Shown here piece after piece: positions 48,170 to 61,185 of a stretch of 64,000 bases of DNA. The stretch is taken from NCBI RefSeq assembly GCF_028769735.1, contig NC_088200.1, forward strand, positions 71,896,046-71,960,045, read 5' to 3'. The notes under the pieces were generated by a model, which made no database searches, was not told the DNA's origin, and saw only the letters and a program-made list of their open reading frames with translations. The DNA is from Zonotrichia leucophrys gambelii. Taxonomy: Eukaryota > Chordata > Aves > Passeriformes > Passerellidae. How positions within the stretch are numbered: the stretch's first letter is position 1; each line of letters opens with the position of its first letter. A program made the translations under genes and the position numbers.

Positions 48170-48420
48170 TCCCTTCAGGTCTGTCACCGCTGCCCTGCCT
48201 TGTCCCCATGTGTCACAAGGTGCTACTCAGCCCCTCTTTAAGCACAAGCTGGAGGCAGCGGGGCCAGGCCCTGCAGCACCCTGTGACGGGGCTGTAGAGG
48301 CTCAGCGCATCAGAAACTGGCTCTGCCAGGGCTGATAAGAGCCAGGGACACGCTGGGGCTGGCCTGATAAGGGAGGAGCAGAGCTTCCAGTTCCCCCTGC
48401 TGCTGTCCTCGCCGTGAGCC
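48170..48420 (-). promoter_or_regulatory. RFESD: GC-rich upstream region of RFESD with two GATA sites
   Basis: Directly upstream of the proposed RFESD start the DNA is GC-rich. It contains two TGATAAG sequences in plus orientation, at 48333-48339 and 48365-48371, which match the WGATAR consensus of GATA factors. The spacing is 32 bp. Promoter function is inferred from position. Confidence 0.4.
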
Positions 48421-48876
48421 CAGTCCTGTGGCCTGCTCCCAGAACCCTGCTCAGAGCCACACGCGGCCTGTCCTCAGGATCAGCAAATGCAGGTTTCCTC
48501 TTAGGCCACCGTGCTGGGGAGGCTGGTTTAAGTGCCAGTGTGGCATTCCCAAGACCAATTGTGAACTGATCTGCACGGGATCAGATCTGCTCCCTGCTTT
48601 CCAGTTCAAGGAACAGCCACCCAGTCTTACCCAGAAAGTGAAACGTCACTGCCAGGCTCACAGCATGATCCAGTAAAACATTCACATTCAGTTTTTTTCA
48701 GGTGATAAGCAAGCTAACCTCAGGAACCAGAGTAGGAAATCCCCAGTTTTTGCTATCACCTTTTGGCTGACTCTCCCTATAAACTTTCCAAATTGCCAAA
48801 GACACTAAAATGCAGAAGCCTGTAATTAAAATCTTTCTTTATGAGATGCTTCTGTAAACCCCTATGTATATAACAG

Positions 48877-48878
<2 letters not shown>

Positions 48879-48914
<36 letters not shown>
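48879..48914. repeat. (CA)n microsatellite
   Basis: About 18 uninterrupted AC repeats precede CGTATTTGTG. Confidence 0.98.
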
Positions 48915-48916
<2 letters not shown>

Positions 48917-49651
48917 ATTTGTGTACACACATACCTGTTTGTATCTCCCAACCAGTATTAGAATACACCTCACCTCCAGCTCATTTAGATAACTTCTTAC
49001 ACTCAGCTTGGATTTTGCACTAATGAATTATCCAGGCTCCCACTCTGAAACCTGACTGACACCATCAGCAGCACATCGTGGATCCCGAGCAGCCTAAACT
49101 GTGCAAGCAATCAGTAGCCAAAAAGCTCCTTTCACAGCTGATACTTGCACACTTATCTATGAACAAATGTAGGCTAAGGACTACACAGGCACGTCAGGGG
49201 CCCTCCAAAAGAAACACTCAAGGCTACTTTCTTCCCCTAGATAAGAGGAAATGGGTCACATCACCTCCTCGCAGATCCCAAGACAGAATCCTGAGCTATC
49301 GAGCAATTCCAAATCGTGCAAGTGAGGACACTTCAGTCAGTAAGAGGAAAGGTTGTTTCCAGGCTTATGCAGAGTAATTTAGCCTTCTAACAGTTTTTGT
49401 CCTGATATTTTCTTAAGAGGTTGGCTGCTTTGATATTTTCTGAGTCACTGCAGACAGCATGGCCAGAATTGTCCCTGCTGCCAAGTGCCACCTCGTGGGA
49501 ACAGCAAAGGGGTTTGCAAGCCGTGTAAGGGCTCCTTCTCCAGCTGGAAACAGAGCTGGCTTTGTAAATTGTGGCAATTCACTGCTGTACCCTGCTCTGA
49601 ATAATTTTTCCCTATTTTGGGTAAAAGAAAATTACCCCTGCCACAGGGCAC

Positions 49652-49788
49652 ATTATTTTATTTTATTTTATTTTATTTTATTTTATTTTATTTTATTTTA
49701 TTTTATTTTATTTTATTTTATTTTATTTTATTTTATTTTATTATTTTATTTTATTTTATTTTATTTTACTTTGTTTTACTTTGTTTTA
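49652..49788. repeat. (TTTTA)n microsatellite
   Basis: More than 20 copies of ATTTT occur with one shorter unit, decaying to TTTAC/TTTG variants and then a T/G-rich tail to about 49830. The run gives long false open frames of Phe/Leu/Tyr repeats. Confidence 0.98.
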
Positions 49789-52700
49789 TTTTGGTTTTTT
49801 TTTTTGGTTTTTTTTTTGTAACATTTAATTTAATTTCATTTCGTTTTCTCCCCGCTGTGTTTCCTTGTCAAACTTCAAAAAGCGTGTAAGATCAGCAGGA
49901 TGGCAGTTGCTACACAAGTTGCCCAGATACTATTCTCATTCAGAATTCTGAATTCTCATTCAGACTCTGAGTTTTTGTTACCATTACAAAGCCTTGCAAT
50001 ATTTTGGTCATATTTGTGGATTTTGGGATACATCATTCAGAAATAAAATTGTCCAGTCTGTTGTTGGGAGTTTTTTGGTAGTTGCTGTTGTTTAAACCCA
50101 CCAGAAGAGTCTGGATGTGACGGTTTCATTTTGAGCAGGCTGGTGCAATTCTTGCAGTAGTTAACTAATGAGCTGCACAGACTGTGACAGACACACTGCA
50201 ATGGGATGTTGTATATGTCTAAAACCTGCCCTGCTTGTGGCAAAAGGCTTGTAAAACATTGTTATAATTATTCCTGCCTTTTAAGGCACAGTCCTTAAAT
50301 GAGGACTGTATCCTCCTCACTTAGTTCTGTTGCTGTTCATAAGATTCTTCACTGCACTCACTGAACCAGCTGACTTTTTTTCATCATTTTGACATTACAA
50401 ATAAAACCTATACTTTTCTGTGATGTGAGAGCTCTGTTTCTGTGCGGTCGGGCAAGAGCAACCTGCAATCTTTAGAGCTGGTAGCAAATGTGTTATTAAA
50501 ACCCTCAGCATGATGATGAGAGCTTACGTGTACAAAAAGGATGGACAAACCAAGGCAGGTAACATCAAAATCTCAGTGGCTTCTTTTTTAGTAATAATGG
50601 TGAAGCCTCAACCACCGCCCCAAACACAAAGGGGCTGTGAAGCACATTCCCACTGATTTGTGTCGGCCTCCCTATCTCGTGCAAGATCACATCTACTTTG
50701 GCCATTCCTGACAAATATTTTGAACTAAATTCCAGTGGCAGAGTTTGCATAACTTGGCAGGCAGTTTTCATGCTTAAACACTTGGAGTTCTTCACTTTTT
50801 TCCTCCACATTGCTCATCAGAGGAGGCCTGCCTGGAAACCAAAATAATTTCTCTTTCCTGCTCTGGGTGGCAGCATTTTCCAGGCTGTGAAGCCTTAGTC
50901 ACTGCAGAGGGCTCCTCAAGGTTCCTCTGACAGCTGATACCTCATACAACTCGCAAGTCCCGTGTTTGTATTATTTTCCTCCAAATGCTCTCATCTTTTT
51001 ATGATGTCACAAAGCAGAATCAATGCCCTGAGCATTCACTGCAGTTATTAAAACAGTTGCCTCTTGTGACTCCTTTAAGTCATACCCACATGTCACTCAT
51101 TTCCTTTTCCACCCCATCATGTGGTTGGCTAATGCTCTGCTTCAAGTTCTCTAAAATTTCCAGGCATTATTGCACTTTTTTTGAACTGCAAAAATGCAGC
51201 TCGGACAGTTTTTTGTTAACCAATATAATGTTTTTCCCTTCCCTTTTTATTTTGACTTCAAACTAGTCCATGATTATTTTACCTGATTGATTTCAGGTAT
51301 TTTTTCCAGCTAATCAAGACTCCTTTGGATTTTAGCCTATCCTGAGGAGCGCTGGTAGCTCTCCCAGGGTGCATTTTCTCAAGCTTAGCAAGAAGAGAGT
51401 GCATACTCCTGTATTTAATTACTTCCCAAAAAAATACCAAACAGCACTACATTGAATTCTTGCAGACCAATTGTTTTATCTGGGGAAAAGGCACAAAGTA
51501 AAATACAAGAGTTTTAAAACTTATTATCCAAATTAGTTTTTGATATAAATAGTTGGAAGACAAAGCTATTCAGATTTTCTGTCCTGTTTTCAACTGGATA
51601 ACTGGTTGCAAATATTTGAGAAGAGACAAGCAGACAAATCTTTTGTTCTGCTTTTAGAAAATGAAAGTGAAACAATACAGGATTTTTCACTGGCTTTCAC
51701 TGCCAGAAGTGCAGTTTTATCTCCTGCTCCATGTTCTCTCCAGAAACTGGAGTTTACACATGACTCTGAAAGAGCAGGTTTCGCAGTCTGTATTGCAAAG
51801 AATGTTTTCCTGAGTCTTAGCTTGAAAGATCCCAGATAAACCTTCTAAAGTTCAGTTTCAATAAGATTCATCTCCTACATGTTTTATCACAGGTCACTTC
51901 AAAAATTCACTATTAATGTTAACTTCCATGTGTATTTAGGCAATTTAATGTCAGTCTTATTTCTTATTTCATTCTCATTATTTCTCATAATGAGTGCCTG
52001 CATATCCAAGGAGGTAAGAACTACATCCATTATAATATCTTATTTTCATGTTATTACATATTATCCTGCTGGTCCAGATCAATAGTACATTTCCTGTATG
52101 GAGTCTTTATCACATTTCTTCCACATGACCCTTCACAATGGAAATTTCTCTGATAAGCTAATGAACCTGCCATCCTTTCATGTTTAATATTTTTCCTGGA
52201 TGCATTTTTGCTATCATTTCTGTAGTAAACTGTTAGGCATGACTGCTAGCAAAGACTTTGTGTCTAAACCTCCATTTTTAACAGCAAATAATTCTGAATC
52301 TAATGATTCCCTGTAGTTGTGTTGATGACAGTAACAGTAATAAGGAAATTGTTTTTGTAAGAAGCCAGATATCTCACAGAGCTGAAAATAGATCATGTGC
52401 CACAAGAAAAATGTACTTTCAAAATATTCCTTCCCCTCTGTACCAGTGAGGGAGCATGCAAACCCCAGGGAATCATGGTTTCCAGTCCTGTAAATTAAGA
52501 CCAATTTGTACTATCATTTTTATGAACGAAGACCTTGCTGTAAACTAGGAAGAATTCTGAATGCCCAATTAATGCTTTCTTCTAAACTGTCAATAATATG
52601 CTGCTAAGGAAGACTTCAGGAATAACCTTACTCTTCAGTCCATGCACAACAGCACCTCATCCATGCCCTAAATTTTTTCTCTCCCTGCAGCTCTGCTTTG

Positions 52701-53755
52701 CCAGTCTGTCCCATTCACAACTATTTCCATAATTTCAGTCAACACTTGGTCCTCTTGTTAGTTCTTTAGTTAGTTCCTCAGTTCCTCTTGCATGAGTCAC
52801 ATAAAACATTCCATATTTTACTGCAGTTACTGTGCCTCTGACTGCTTCTTGTAAATTCTTTACAGAGTACTCTCACTTCATCTTGCAAAAGATTCAAAAG
52901 TATACAGTTATTTGTCTTGTAGACTGGGTAAGCAACATCCATATGATTTATTCCCAGACCTTTTTATTCTTCCCCCCCGCCAAAGTCCAGCCTATCAATA
53001 TTTAAAAAAAAAAAAATAATCAGAATAATACCTACCAAGTGTGGCATCTGCCCCTGTACATACAGCATAATAAAATACTTTCAGTTTTCTCACTTCGTCC
53101 TCTGAGAACTCTCCTGTGCAATTTCTTGGTGTACAATGAGTAATAATCTACCTCTGCAACTACTTCGGCATTTTAATAGTTACATAAAGGTAAAAAGAAA
53201 TTACAATACTTTAGCAACTAAATTTAACAAATTTTTTAAAAATCACAAAACCTCCCAAAACTAAACAAAAAAAGCAGATGTAATTTAAAACCTTTTACCA
53301 TATATTTGTCGTTTTCATTCTGTGGTCCCAGAAACACGGAGGCTAATCTGTTACACAGCATTGTTACCTCCTTCATGTTCTCCCTGTGCTTCCACAGATA
53401 CCAAGCTATTTTAAAAGATGCTTGCACAAATCAGCTAGAAACAAAGCGTAGGAGCCAGAAATATGTGCTTTATCAGGTCATGTCTTTTTTGTTTTAAGGG
53501 GGTACTGCATAATAATCTCCTACAGTTTTACTCTATAGAAAATATGTTTTACTCTACAGAAACACAGGCGTAGCATCTTATTAGCTGTAGCATAACTATA
53601 AACCATAAAGATTGGGCATTATGTGAGACTACAGAACAATATAGAAATTCATTTATCCTATAAGGTCTTCAGGACAGTGCATGACAGATCATGACACCTT
53701 GAGAGAAAGAATTCAGTACATTACACCAATTTTCAATTTTATAGTACTCTTCTTC

Positions 53756-53780
53756 TTTTTTTTTTTTTTTTTTTTTTTTT
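53756..53780. repeat. Poly-T tract
   Basis: About 25 T's end in CTAACAGG. It resembles a splice acceptor, but no coding exon follows (TGCCGATCCATTTAATTATG has early stops), so it is listed only as a homopolymer. Confidence 0.85.
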
Positions 53781-55374
53781 CTAACAGGTGCCGATCCATT
53801 TAATTATGAAGAAGTGTAAGATAATCCTGTTGTTTTCTGTGGTAATTCAGGCCTATGAAAGAAGCCACATGCCCTGAAAAAGCGCTACCTTGTGCAAAAT
53901 GCAGAAGACCATCTGCTCAGCAACACAAGGTTTCACAAGCATATTTTGCTGGTACTCTGTTCTGTATTATCTCCCCAGCAGACCTAAAATTTAATTTAAG
54001 TTCTAAGTTCATCATCAATGCACTCAAAAGAGAGATTGATCTTTGTCATTTTCAAAACACAGTTGCACTCCAGAAGAATCAGCAAATGGTGAGTAAATGG
54101 TGGCTTTCATCAGCAAATGGTGGTTCATATACTGGAAATGTGTAAATAGTGGTGGAAAGGACCTCAGCAGCCTATGGGGTTTACATATTCTAGCTGGATT
54201 AAGGATGAGGAAACTTTAATAGAGATGTTATAACTCTGTCTGTGACCTGAATAAAAGGAACCCCTGCTTTCCAAGACACATCTCACCTAGCATTTAGCAC
54301 CTGGAAAGTTTTCCTTCATGTGCAAGCTAGATTTTCCTTTTTGCAAATATTTCCCCTGCCCTGCTCTCCTTATCCCCCAAAACTTCTCACCATTCCTAGA
54401 AGAACCACAACCCTGTATACAATGACATTCATGTTTCTCAGCCTTTGTTTGTATGTCCTTGTTTCCAAGTATTTCTGATTTTATTGCACACAGAGATTTT
54501 ACAGTCCTGTAATAGAAAAGGCCATAAGTTGCATGAACTCCATAAGTTGATTTTTTGTTTTAAATAAACATAATTTATTTTTAAACTTAATATTCTGTTC
54601 TTCAGCAGCAGAGAATGCTGATTCCTTTATGTGGTGAAAGCTGTTGTAAGCCATTTACATTTTTGTAGTAGAGAGTGGTGCCTGAAGACATGATGTGAGA
54701 CAGAATAAAAAATGTCCACTTTTTTGGAATTTATTTCTTAGCAAGTACTATTTGTTTGTTTTCCATATAACAAGAGTGTTCTGTACTCTGAAAACACTGA
54801 AAAGCTACAGGCGCACAGAAGAGGTTAACAGAAAAGAGAGATTTCTGTTGTGTCTTACTACTTCATATCCAAGTTTCATATATTCACAATACACCTCAGA
54901 GAGAATGATTCCATAAATTGTCACTTCTAACAAGCACTACGCAGACTGTCCTAAATCATGAACTTCAGATTCATACTGAAAAACAAAAATACAGCTAAGT
55001 ATAGCAACAATTTCCTTCTGTTTAATATCAGCAAAAAGCCTTCCTGGTGCTGTGACTGTGGGCTGTCAGGAGAACATGAGGGCACAGGACACAAGCAGAG
55101 AGGTGACATTTGAGCACAGACCTCTGGTCCACATTTGCTTCTTCCCAGCTTCACCATCCCTGTCTCTCCTCTGCTGATATGTCCACGCCTTCTCTCACTC
55201 CACCTTTGTCCTGGAGTAAAGATGTACTAAATATTGGAAGCATCGTGCCACCCCTGCTCAAAGAAAGCATTTTGGTATAAAATTTGACCATGTGGAAATT
55301 CACAAAGTGGCCATCCTCTGGGGGAAGTGGAGAGGAAAGTGCTGACCTCTTCTCCCTGGTATTCATGGCAGGAC

Positions 55375-55605
55375 TCATGGAAATGACTCAGAGCTGTGTC
55401 AGGCTTGACATGAGGAAGCATTTTTTACCAAGAGGGGGGGCAAACTTTGGAACTGGCTTCCTGGAGAGGTGTTCAATGCCCCAAGCCTGTCAGTGTTCCA
55501 GAGGCATTTACACAGTGTTTTTAATGTGACTTTTACATTGCGTCATCCCTTTCTCTTTCAGTTGGAAGAGATGATTCTTGTAGGTCTCTTCCAAATGAAA
55601 AAAAC
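55375..55605 (+). mobile_element. CR1 LINE 3' fragment
   Basis: Translation gives CR1 C-terminal sequence (a GLTCGSF-like block, LDMRKHFLPRG, and an FQRHLHSVF-like end). It is followed by TTTCAGTTGGAAGAGATGAT and CTTGTAGGTCTCTTCCAA, a variant CR1 3' end. Confidence 0.7.
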
Positions 55606-55610
55606 CCTTT

Positions 55611-55740
55611 ATTCTTCCCCTTCCCCTTCCCCTTCCCCTTCCCCTTCCCCTTCCCCTTCCCCTTCCCCTTCCTCTTCCCCTTCTTTATTTTCATTTCCTT
55701 TCTTTTCCTTTCTTTTCCTTTCTTTTCCTTTCTTTTCTCT
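55611..55740. repeat. (CTTCCC)n followed by (TTTCC)n microsatellite
   Basis: About eleven CTTCCC units are followed by CTTTTCCTTT repeats. The pure polypyrimidine plus strand could form triplex DNA. It immediately follows the CR1 3' end, a common birthplace of simple repeats. Confidence 0.95.
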
Positions 55741-55744
55741 ACTG

Positions 55745-58700
55745 TAATTGACCAACATACTGTTTGCATGGAGGTTCTCAGGTCATTTTTCTCCCCATCT
55801 CAAGGGAATATGGTGGTTGATTATTGTGTAAAGTGGTACAAAGCCCTTGCAAATAAAAAATTAAATAATTCAGAACAGAGAATGTTTCTTCCCTGTTTGC
55901 CTAAGGTGGCTAATTTGGATAGAAGTGAGAAAAATATCATTTTGCCCATTATCAGCTCCACACAAGGTGGATAATGGGTTTGTTCTGGGCATATGCTGGG
56001 GCTTTCAATAAAAATTCTCCCAAATAACTCTGTCAGGCTGCTATTCAACTGCAAGACATATCATCATCCTCCTTATTATTATTATTTCACCACCAGTATT
56101 ACCATCACAATTATCCCTCAAAACATCCAATAGCTCAATTGTAGAAGATCCCAAAGGACATGACGGAAAGAAAAATCCAATTTCCAATTATCCTGTTGAA
56201 GCTAAAATGCTCTCATTACTATCAGCCCTGTTCTACAACATCTGAGAGGCTGAACCCTTGTGAGAGATGCTGTCAGATAAACACTGGCACAGCTCTTGAA
56301 GAGAGACGATTCTCCCACAGAAATCTACAATGTTTATTAAGAAAATGTGCTTTTATTAATTTTATTTTTTTAGTCTGTATCTTTTTTTAAAACAAACATT
56401 TCAAACAAAAGCTATATTTAACATAACATTCTCCTATATTAAACATTGGACTTTAGATATAGCATCAGGTGCATAAGTTTCTTTCTGTCTTCATCTTTTC
56501 GAGAATATAGATCAGATAATCCTTACTATCAATTTCATACTCCGCTCTTTTTGTAGTTGAGGAGATATATTTCCAAATTAACACTTCAGTATTTATTATT
56601 TGAAATTTCTGTAATAATCTCTGAGAGTAAAAAGGCCCCATCCTGAACAAATTAGGGAGACCAAACCTAAAAAAATTTACAGTCTGTGTTGCTATTGCTT
56701 CTATGACACATAATTCCCTAGGGATAGGCACTAACCATCCAAGTGACAATTTACAAAGGACACTGCACAGAACTAGACTTTGTGAGGTCTCATAGAGAAC
56801 CCAAAAACAGTTAAGCACTGAAATTGTGCTCTACCATAGGAAACAGTTCTTGTAAATTACTGAAATGTTTTAATATTACATTTACAATGGCACTGTTCCA
56901 AATATTTTAACCTTACAGCGGAAGCTCTTCATTACCTCACTAGCCACCCTTCCATCACTCATCAGTTCATAGTTAATGTAATTTTCTTTTACCTTTTAGA
57001 GTTCATAACAGGGATGCACTCAGAAGAAAAAATTCCCTCAATTTATGTTTTTTGGCAGCAAATGCTCCTGGATGACACAGCACTGTAGAATACATAATTT
57101 CATTTAGCACCAGTAGAGCTAACCATGACATCCCAGCAGCTGGAATCAGCTTGCAGACAAGTTTGTCTAAAGACTAATTGCCTCATCTGGTACACCACTA
57201 TAACTGGCAACTGGAACAGGCGCTGTGTAGGACAAACTGGAAATAAAGCTGCAATCATAAGGTGGAATTTGAAAAAGGGACTTGGACCAGAAACTTCTTT
57301 TGAGAAAGTACACAACTGACGTGTCATCCTGTCAACCACATACTCACAACTTTGTCCAACACAGAAAGGGTTTGTTTGAACAGCTGTAGGCCACTTTGGT
57401 TAGTGCCCAGGCAACATGTCTATTGAGTGAAAGAAGCTGCTTGAACAGACTGAGAATATGAAAATGCTGCAGCTTTTTCTGGAGACCCACTCTACAAGGA
57501 CTATGTAGAATTTCTTGGTTTTGAGGGACCTTAAGCAGTGTCCTAATTCTGAGCAACTTTATCAAGCACATGTCATCCAGGATCTCAAGCTGTGTTGCAA
57601 GCAGAGCGTGTCATCACTTGGTTAGCCTCAAGAAGCAATTTAGGAGCTGAATCTCCAGCCAGAACATCCCACCAGCAAGCACTGTGAGAAGCACAGAGGG
57701 TGTTCCTAACATAACACAGCAGCTGTAAGGGGCTGTTCAAGCCACAGGGCACTGCTCTGCAGACCTGACACTTCTGCCCAGCCTTCTTCACTGAGAAGAA
57801 AACATTTGTCACACTTATCATAACAGGTGAGAGTGTTCCAGAGGGAGCACCACCCACTACTGAGGCAGGCACACTTTCAAAAGAAAGCCCAGACCTTTGA
57901 ACAGGAAGAGTTCAACTGCAGGAGTTGAAGCATTTTATTTTTAAAAATAAACCTGGTACTTCCAGCTCTCCACTAGTGTAATCAAAATGGTAATCTGCCT
58001 TTGATATAATAGCATGGAGCTTATTTTGGATTCCTCAGTAAGGAGGGCTTGGGTGAGGCAGTGAAACCAAGGCTTCCCCTTTCCTGTGAGTAAAGCACGT
58101 CCAGTATGCTGGGTGAACAGAGAGAAGAGTGATGAGAAAACAGTAAAAGATTTTCTGGTTTTAGCTGTTCACAAGGGTATGTATACTATATATATATATA
58201 GTATATGTTTATTTATGCTGTGTGTTTGGGAATGAAAATATGTATTTGACATATACAGTATGAATTTGGGAATGAAGAAAAATCTTCTCTACCTGTCTTG
58301 ATTGATATTGGATGTATTGATACAAACTTATGAATAATAAATTCACTGTAATAAAGCTACTAGAAATTCATAAAAGCTACTGGTTCCTGTATCCTTTTAT
58401 CTGGGTTTATTTGGAATTGTAGTGTTTTTTATAATTAATAAAAGCCTGATTCAAACAATATGTGAGGCCCAGCATCTTATCTGTCTGTCCCAACCGTCCT
58501 ACCCCCCCGATGCTTCTACATTAACTCAGTCAAATTTTTCACGTGTGGTTGGAGGAACAATCCACCCCATCCCTAAGGTTCCTGGGACACAGCATGCCAA
58601 GAACAACAGCTTTTATCGACCTTGCTTTCCCTTCTGCTTTCCAAGCCCATGGAAGGGGGTTCATCCCGCGCAGCATCTCTGTTCCTGGAGCGGTTGCCGT

Positions 58701-58820
58701 TCCCCGCTGCGGGTACCACACCTGGCACCACCACCAGAGCCTGACCCCTGCCATGGGCCTGATGCAAGCCTGGAGCACATTCCTGGGAACAGAGCCTGTT
58801 ATAAGTGATCAATAGTGAGC
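55745..58820. other. Intergenic sequence without recognised gene
   Basis: This stretch is mostly AT-rich. A 117-codon minus-strand frame at 56465-56818 and small frames at 57.1-57.9 kb have no recognisable motifs. A near-perfect AT palindrome (GTATACTATATATATATATA-type) lies at about 58178-58206. A GC-richer block at 58540-58800 has no identified function. Confidence 0.5.
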
Positions 58821-58827
58821 CAAATTA

Positions 58828-59331
58828 TCAAAAATTGTGAAAATATTTATCTTTTTGCCCAACCGAAATATGGTCCTCAAAACCACCACAGCCAAAGAGG
58901 CAGCGTCGAGCCAGGGATCGGCACTGGGTGAACTTGGATCCAACCTCTATCGCATCAGATCCTTCTTCCTTCACAAGAACCATGTCTAGCAACAAGGTTT
59001 TATACAGTTTGTTGTGCCCGAGGCAAAGGAGTCCCGATTTCTTTTGTAACTCTTCACATTCATCGCTGTTCCTTTCAGTGTGCAGAGTGGGACAAAGATC
59101 GTCTCCAGGTGGATAGTCAGCGTTGATGGGCTCTGCGGGAACCTTGTATTCAGATATATAATTCTGGCATCGCTGGCTATCTTGATTGATGCTATCAGCA
59201 GGGCGATGATCGCTCTTAGGCGGTATCCGATGACTCAAGATACTGGTGATCATCATCCTGGAAGCGTCTGTTCTTACGCTAGAGCATTGATCATTAGCTG
59301 TGTCTGGGAATCTTAGAATCTGAATGGACAT
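58828..59331 (-). CDS. Unrecognised open frame, 167 codons, CpG-containing
   Basis: An uninterrupted minus-strand frame starts at an ATG (MSIQILRFPDTANDQ) and ends KDKYFHNF then TGA. I do not recognise the product. It has several cysteines in the second half (CEELQKKSGLLCLG, RRCLFGCGG) and no obvious signal peptide or membrane segment. The stretch holds many CpG dinucleotides compared with its neighbours, which can mean recent insertion or unmethylated germ-line DNA. A TATA-like TGTATAAAAC occurs inside on the minus strand, so it may be part of a young LTR or other insertion rather than a gene. No splice context or homology supports translation. Confidence 0.25.
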   Translation of the reverse strand: MSIQILRFPDTANDQCSSVRTDASRMMITSILSHRIPPKSDHRPADSINQDSQRCQNYISEYKVPAEPINADYPPGDDLCPTLHTERNSDECEELQKKSGLLCLGHNKLYKTLLLDMVLVKEEGSDAIEVGSKFTQCRSLARRCLFGCGGFEDHISVGQKDKYFHNF

Positions 59332-59502
59332 CCACTCTTGGGCCCTGTGTGGTCAGAGACACATTCGGATTTCGCAATCTTTATAAAGCACATTCTTTAA
59401 TAGCATGAATTATTTCTAACATATATTACAGAGCCGATATTGGTATCAAGCCTCCCGGGAAGCTCTTGCTGCTGCATCCTCGCTGCTGCAGCCCTGACAT
59501 CC

Positions 59503-59907
59503 TGCCACAGACATCTTTTGTGAAAAGTCCTTTCTTGGGATTTTTCTCCCTTCTGAGAAGCTGTGGCCTCAGCAACAAAATGTAAACAATGGTTATCTGC
59601 TGCTGTGGAATGCAACAGGTGGATCTGTGATTGGTCTCCTGTGGATGTTTGGATTTACTGACCACTCAGTAAATCCAAACAGAGCTGCTCTTGCTCTCTG
59701 CCGGGACACAGAACTTTGTTATTCATTCTTTTCTATTCTTTTCTATTCTTAGCTTAGCTAGCCTTCTGAGAATTTTTCTTTCTATTCTTTTTAGTATAGT
59801 CATAATGTAATATATATATATCATAAAATAATAAATCAGCATTCTGAGCATGGAATCAACATTCTTGTCTCTCTCTTCATCCTGCAACCCTTGTGACCAC
59901 TGTCACA
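59503..59907 (+). mobile_element. Solo LTR, second family, copy D
   Basis: It starts TGCCACAGACATCTTTTGTG and ends ACCACTGTCACA. The flanks ACATCC (59497-59502) and GCATCC (59908-59913) match in five of six bases. It shares the TGTGGAATGCAACAGGTGGA block with copies B and C. Repeated TTCTATTCTT units lie in the middle. Confidence 0.8.
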
Positions 59908-59914
59908 GCATCCC

Positions 59915-61090
59915 CGCCGTGATTCCCCGTGGGATGGGCCTCTTCCCTGGGCGCTTATCAGGAGCCACAGATGGCCCCCAAAGACAGCATGACCCAGGGC
60001 TACAGCTCACAGCGTGTCCTTCCTGGCACTGCAGGAGCTGCATCTCCCACCGTGCCCGGGCAGGTGCTGCTGCCGTGTCCCTTGTGGCCCTGGGTGACAG
60101 CAGGGCCACAGCGGAGCGCACTTGTGGTGGCCAAGGCATCTGTGCCTTTCTGGGCACAAATGTCTTTCCAGGAGATGCTGATCAATGTAAATTGGAGAGA
60201 CTTTTCCCAGTGCTTTTTGAGCTCCAAGGGAACATTTGAAATTTGTTTTCCTCGTTTTTCCTTTCATTACTTATTATCCACTAATTTATCTTACAGAGTT
60301 AGTACTGGACCCTTTTGTTACTCTTTTTCTTCTGCATTTCAGCTACTGAAAGATCTTTTTTCTTCTTCATCTGGTCGCTTTTCCTTTCTGTGCTGATGCC
60401 ACCATGGTTTCTCAGACAGTTTTGATGACAATGGTGCTTCTAAGGCTTGAGGCAAAAACTTTGACATACGCCAAAACAGTGCATGGTTATCCTGACAAGA
60501 GCTCAAAAGCACGAATGCCTCTGTGGTGTGTCCTTAAAGGCTTTTACTTTTTGGCTCCCTGGCTGTATTTGGAAGTGCTCTAAGTGTGTGTGAAGGAGAG
60601 GAGCACTGTGGGCCACACAGTGCCAGCGACAGGCTGGCCGTGGAAAAGGCTGGCAAGAGAAGCCCTGGTCCCCAGGAATCATTCAAGCACATGTCCAGTG
60701 CAAAATGCTTCTTGGAAACAGTTCACTGCTTAGCAATTTCTCTTTAAAAAGAGGCTACATGCAGGGTGTCATACTAACTGATCTGCCTGTCCTATAACAC
60801 ATCTCTCCCTATTTAAATTTATTTAAAACCTTAACAAAACTTTAATTCTGGAGTGATTATTTTGTATCATTTAGCTGCTTGGAACATTGATTGAATCCTG
60901 TACTGGAACTAAACTTGAGCATTTCTAAGGCATATAATTTTTTTCTGGCAGTTCTTGGTGTGACTGTAATTTGGGATTTTGCACTGTGTTTAAAATAATC
61001 TCTATGCAATTATAGTAGATATAATCAATATTTTGAGTTCAATATATCTTTTTATAAGAACTGATTATATGTAATTTTTACTTGGTATCC
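59915..61090. other. Sequence between LTR copy D and the TTC37 remnant
   Basis: It is GC-richer at 59915-60180, then AT-rich. In human the TTC37 and ARSK genes start head to head, so this is where a shared promoter and ARSK exon 1 would be expected. I see no ARSK-like coding sequence. Confidence 0.4.
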
Positions 61091-61093
61091 ATA

Positions 61094-61185
61094 ATGTCAA
61101 ATAAGGAGGTGGGAACAATGTTAATGAGATAGCTGGAGATACCGTATGAAATAAAGGATATAAGAAAGCCTCAAAGAACTGCAAG
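61094..61185 (+). pseudogene. TTC37: TTC37 pseudo-exon A (start codon exon)
   Basis: It keeps the start ATG TCA AAT AAG GAG GTG (MSNKEV) and a donor TGCAAG|GTAATT. Ninety-two bases replace the 90 expected. There is a 2-bp net gain before the DAI block and an in-frame TGA at 61147-61149 in place of the arginine codon. Confidence 0.85.

Larger units (their letters stand above)
48430..55360. other. Intergenic sequence with microsatellites, no recognised gene
   Basis: The region between RFESD and the CR1 piece at 55.37 kb holds a CA repeat, a TTTTA repeat and a poly-T tract (listed separately). Many short open frames occur but none shows a domain, exon structure or similarity to ARSK or GPR150, the genes expected here from human synteny. 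Confidence 0.55.

Noticed and set aside
49459..49889. Overlapping Phe/Leu/Tyr-rich frames resembling a membrane protein
   Set aside because: They are translations of the TTTTA microsatellite.
53756..53825. Long poly-T followed by CTAACAG as a possible splice acceptor
   Set aside because: The downstream sequence has early stops in all frames and no similarity to any expected neighbour gene.
56465..56818. 117-codon minus-strand frame considered as an ARSK exon
   Set aside because: None of the sulfatase motifs (such as the CCPSR active-site region) is present and the sequence does not align with ARSK.
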